Source of the DNA: Maribellus sp. YY47
GTDB lineage: Bacteria; Bacteroidota; Bacteroidia; Bacteroidales; Prolixibacteraceae
Assembly (NCBI RefSeq): GCF_023111095.1
Contig: NZ_JALGYW010000016.1
Location: 62,001-126,000 of the forward strand
Reading direction: 5' to 3'
Length of the DNA: 64,000 nucleotides
This document shows positions 61,698 to 64,000 of this stretch, one piece after another; the first letter of the stretch is position 1; the number at the start of each line of letters is the position of its first letter. A model generated the notes under the pieces. That model ran no database searches. It was not told the DNA's origin and saw nothing but the letters and a program-made list of their open reading frames with translations. A program made the translations under genes and the position numbers.

Positions 61698-64000
61698 CTA
61701 CTTTCTAATAATCTTACTGGTATAAATATGGTCTTTCGCTCTTACTGTAATAATGTACACTCCTGCAGGTTGTTCGCTCAGATTGATCACATTAAATACT
61801 GATGAAATCTGGTTTTCCATGATTAATGCACCAACGGAATTGTAAACCGCGTAAGAATCATCTTCATTGACTTCCATTAACTTCAGTTTTACGTTGCTTT
61901 CTGTTGGATTGGGATAAACCGATAAAAAGTTTTGATGGATCATGTTCATCGCGTCATCAGACGAAGCCATTCCCAGACCCGGAAGACCGACAAACGATAC
62001 TTCGTAATCTTCAACTTCGCCGTCGAAACCATCATCGCAGGAAGCGGGGGCTTTACCGCTTTTCATCGTAATTCTCATGCGTGCAATACCACTTGCATAC
62101 GATGGAATCGCAATGGAAGAAACCACACTTCCCTTATTGTTATTTATGGTTAGAACCGTTTCATCTGCATCATCAAAATCTCCGTCGTTATTAAAATCAA
62201 TCCAGATTCTCCAGAAGGTTCTCACGGTATTGTTAGAAGGAGACAAATAAACATTGTGTGTGCCACCCGGATTAAGACTGATCAAATCGCCCGATAATGA
62301 GTATTTATCTGCACCGGTTTGCGCAGAATAATCGCCAATGGCAATACTGCTGATAAAGCAACTTGTACTGTTAATATTTACAGGAGTACAATAAGATGTT
62401 TCACCCTGAGCCAGTACCGTGATTAAACCAGGCTTGGTCAGTGTCGACGAACCCTCTGTATTCCCAACTGTTAATGAAACATTATAAACACCTGCAGTAG
62501 AGTAGGTGATCACCGGATTTTGTAATCCGCTGCTTGTTGTTGCAGCTCCCTCAAAGGTCCACGACCAGCTGGTCGGATAATTTTCTGACATATCGGAAAA
62601 CTGTATGCTTTCACCTTCTGTTATGGTGTAAACGTTCGCTGTAAAATCGGCTGACGGAGGTTGCGGAACAGCTTGTGTAATTACAACAGTGTAATCTTCT
62701 ACTTCTCCCAGATCGTTAAAATTGCATGCTGTTGGAACAGTGCCACCCATGGCGATACGCATACGCGTTGTAATTCCTGTATCCGATGGAATCGTAATCT
62801 GACCGGTTACCATTGATTTTGATTTTGAAGAACTGAAAACTACTTCGTCGGCAGTAAATGAATAATCGTGGTTATAGTCGATCCAGATTACCCAGTATTC
62901 AAATTTGCTTCGGGGATTAAAGCCCGGAGTAAGTTGAACGTCATAGTTTGCTCCAGCTTCGAGGGTAAACGCTGTTGATGTGAAATCGGCATAACCTTCT
63001 GAACCCGATGATTTGGAAATTCCACCAATTTTAACGTTTGAAATCCATTCGTTGGATGCAACAGGGGAGGGAATACAATATTCCGTTTGAGGAGCGTCAA
63101 CTTGTATATAATTGTCGATGATTTTGGTATTTGTGCCTCCTTCGTTTTGAACGGTTAACGAAACTTTATAACTGCTTGCATTTTTGTAGGTGATAACCGG
63201 ATTCTTTTCGGTTGAAGTAGATGGTGTACCTCCCTCAAACACCCAATTCCATGATACCGGGTTATTCAACGACTGATCAGAGAAATTTACCTGTTCACCT
63301 TCGATTACCTTATTCTTATTGGACGTGAAATCTGCAACAGGTTCCAAAGTAGGATCTGTTACCGAAATAAAGCCATTCACGGTTTTAGTATCGGTGCCGT
63401 CGGCGTTGGTTACGGTCAGGCTTACAGCAAAATTACCGGTACTTGCATAAGTAATGCTTGGATTTTGCAGGGTTGAAGTTGAGGGTGTTCCGCCGGCAAA
63501 CGTCCAGCTCCGGGAAGTAGGCGCATTGGTAGAAATATCACTAAAACTGATTGTTTCCCCGGTGTTGATGCTTGTTTGGCTGGCAGAGAAGTTAGCAACC
63601 GGTGGTGTTAAGATTACCGGAACACTTGTAACTTCAATCAAATTGTCGACTGTTTTTGTATCCGTTACATCTGAATTGGTTACTGTGAGTTTTACCTGAT
63701 AGGTTCCGGTGGAATTATAAGTTACAGTCGGATTTTGAAGTGTAGATGTTGCTGGTGTACCTCCTGCGAACTCCCAATACCATGTACCTGGATTGGTTGA
63801 CAGATCCTGGAATGAAACAGATTCGCCAGCAGTAACGGATGTTGCACTGGAGGAGAAGTCAGCAACCGGCAAAAGAACCGGTTTGCTTACCGTGATGTAA
63901 TCGGTTACAGTTTTAGTATCTGATCCATTGGCATTCGTAACTGTTAAGCTAACACTATATTTTCCTGCGGCTGCATACGAAACTACGGGATTTTTAGCAT
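61698..64000 (-). CDS. large T9SS-secreted PKD/GEVED protein, N-terminus cut by window edge
   Basis: The frame is open from the right edge at 64000 to the stop at 61698, so the N-terminus is missing; an internal TTG at 63872 is not the start. From the edge inward there is part of one PKD repeat (VSYAAAGKYSVSLTV), then three full PKD repeats of about 80 residues (each with FxGGTPxTST and a TYxxxGxYxVxLTV pattern), a GEVED domain, a fourth PKD, a second GEVED domain and a T9SS type A sorting domain (VYPNPTESNV and QPAGVYIITV). GEVED calls rest on VIWIDYNHDYSF and WRIWIDFNNDGDF, each closing with GEVEDY. Probably surface-exposed. It is related in plan to the 933-residue protein. Confidence 0.9.
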   Translation of the reverse strand, partial: AKNPVVSYAAAGKYSVSLTVTNANGSDTKTVTDYITVSKPVLLPVADFSSSATSVTAGESVSFQDLSTNPGTWYWEFAGGTPATSTLQNPTVTYNSTGTYQVKLTVTNSDVTDTKTVDNLIEVTSVPVILTPPVANFSASQTSINTGETISFSDISTNAPTSRSWTFAGGTPSTSTLQNPSITYASTGNFAVSLTVTNADGTDTKTVNGFISVTDPTLEPVADFTSNKNKVIEGEQVNFSDQSLNNPVSWNWVFEGGTPSTSTEKNPVITYKNASSYKVSLTVQNEGGTNTKIIDNYIQVDAPQTEYCIPSPVASNEWISNVKIGGISKSSGSEGYADFTSTAFTLEAGANYDVQLTPGFNPRSKFEYWVIWIDYNHDYSFTADEVVFSSSKSKSMVTGQITIPSDTGITTRMRIAMGGTVPTACNFNDLGEVEDYTVVITQAVPQPPSADFTANVYTITEGESIQFSDMSENYPTSWSWTFEGAATTSSGLQNPVITYSTAGVYNVSLTVGNTEGSSTLTKPGLITVLAQGETSYCTPVNINSTSCFISSIAIGDYSAQTGADKYSLSGDLISLNPGGTHNVYLSPSNNTVRTFWRIWIDFNNDGDFDDADETVLTINNNKGSVVSSIAIPSYASGIARMRITMKSGKAPASCDDGFDGEVEDYEVSFVGLPGLGMASSDDAMNMIHQNFLSVYPNPTESNVKLKLMEVNEDDSYAVYNSVGALIMENQISSVFNVINLSEQPAGVYIITVRAKDHIYTSKIIRK

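Overview
The window comes from the chromosome of a member of the Bacteroidota, most likely a marine or sediment polysaccharide degrader of the Marinilabiliales/Prolixibacteraceae type. The phylum assignment rests on T9SS C-terminal sorting domains joined to PKD and GEVED modules, on DUF4252, DUF6261 and DUF6807 proteins, and on the phylum-specific -7 promoter box TAnnTTTG in front of many genes. The genus-level guess is inference. I see no rRNA, tRNA, CRISPR array, phage or transposase.

Region by region: 1-10 kb holds a truncated HAMP sensor protein, MltG, a flavodiiron protein, a GH16 glycosidase lipoprotein, a Tat-exported SGNH hydrolase, a MATE exporter, superoxide dismutase and an Omp85-like barrel. 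10-15 kb holds a beta-lactamase-fold hydrolase and a 933-residue T9SS cargo protein. 15-22.7 kb is a sugar-catabolic cluster on the plus strand: a GH78 alpha-L-rhamnosidase, two Tat-exported Gfo/Idh/MocA oxidoreductases, a degenerate ApbE-like protein and a DUF6807 protein. 22.9-26.7 kb carries small accessory enzymes.

From 26.9 to 29.75 kb lies the most unusual stretch. It has five exact-period 41-bp tandem repeats, a palindromic REP-like element, and an AT-rich island with an unrecognised 438-residue gene and a frameshifted exported-protein gene, each preceded by an attC-like imperfect palindrome.

From 30 kb on the content is mostly core: an M20 deacylase, an M48/Ste24 protease, CinA, an AsmA-like protein, an SDR, a LysE transporter, a TPR protein, a cytochrome c, and a carbamate kinase/ornithine carbamoyltransferase pair. 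A cell-envelope block follows (FtsK, LolA-like, SecA, Lgt, SlyD), then chorismate synthase and a DUF134 regulator. Behind DUF134 lies a probable small RNA flanked by opposed terminators. The window ends with a PepSY membrane protein, MsrB, a pseudouridine synthase, a sulfatase, a Na/phosphate cotransporter and a second T9SS PKD/GEVED protein cut by the right edge.

Rhamnosidase, GH16, SGNH hydrolase and sulfatase together fit attack on sulfated, rhamnose-containing algal polysaccharides, but no SusC/SusD pair is present. The best candidates for something undescribed are the 41-bp repeats with the adjoining cassette-like island, the small RNA locus near 55.0 kb, and the degenerate ApbE protein in the sugar cluster.
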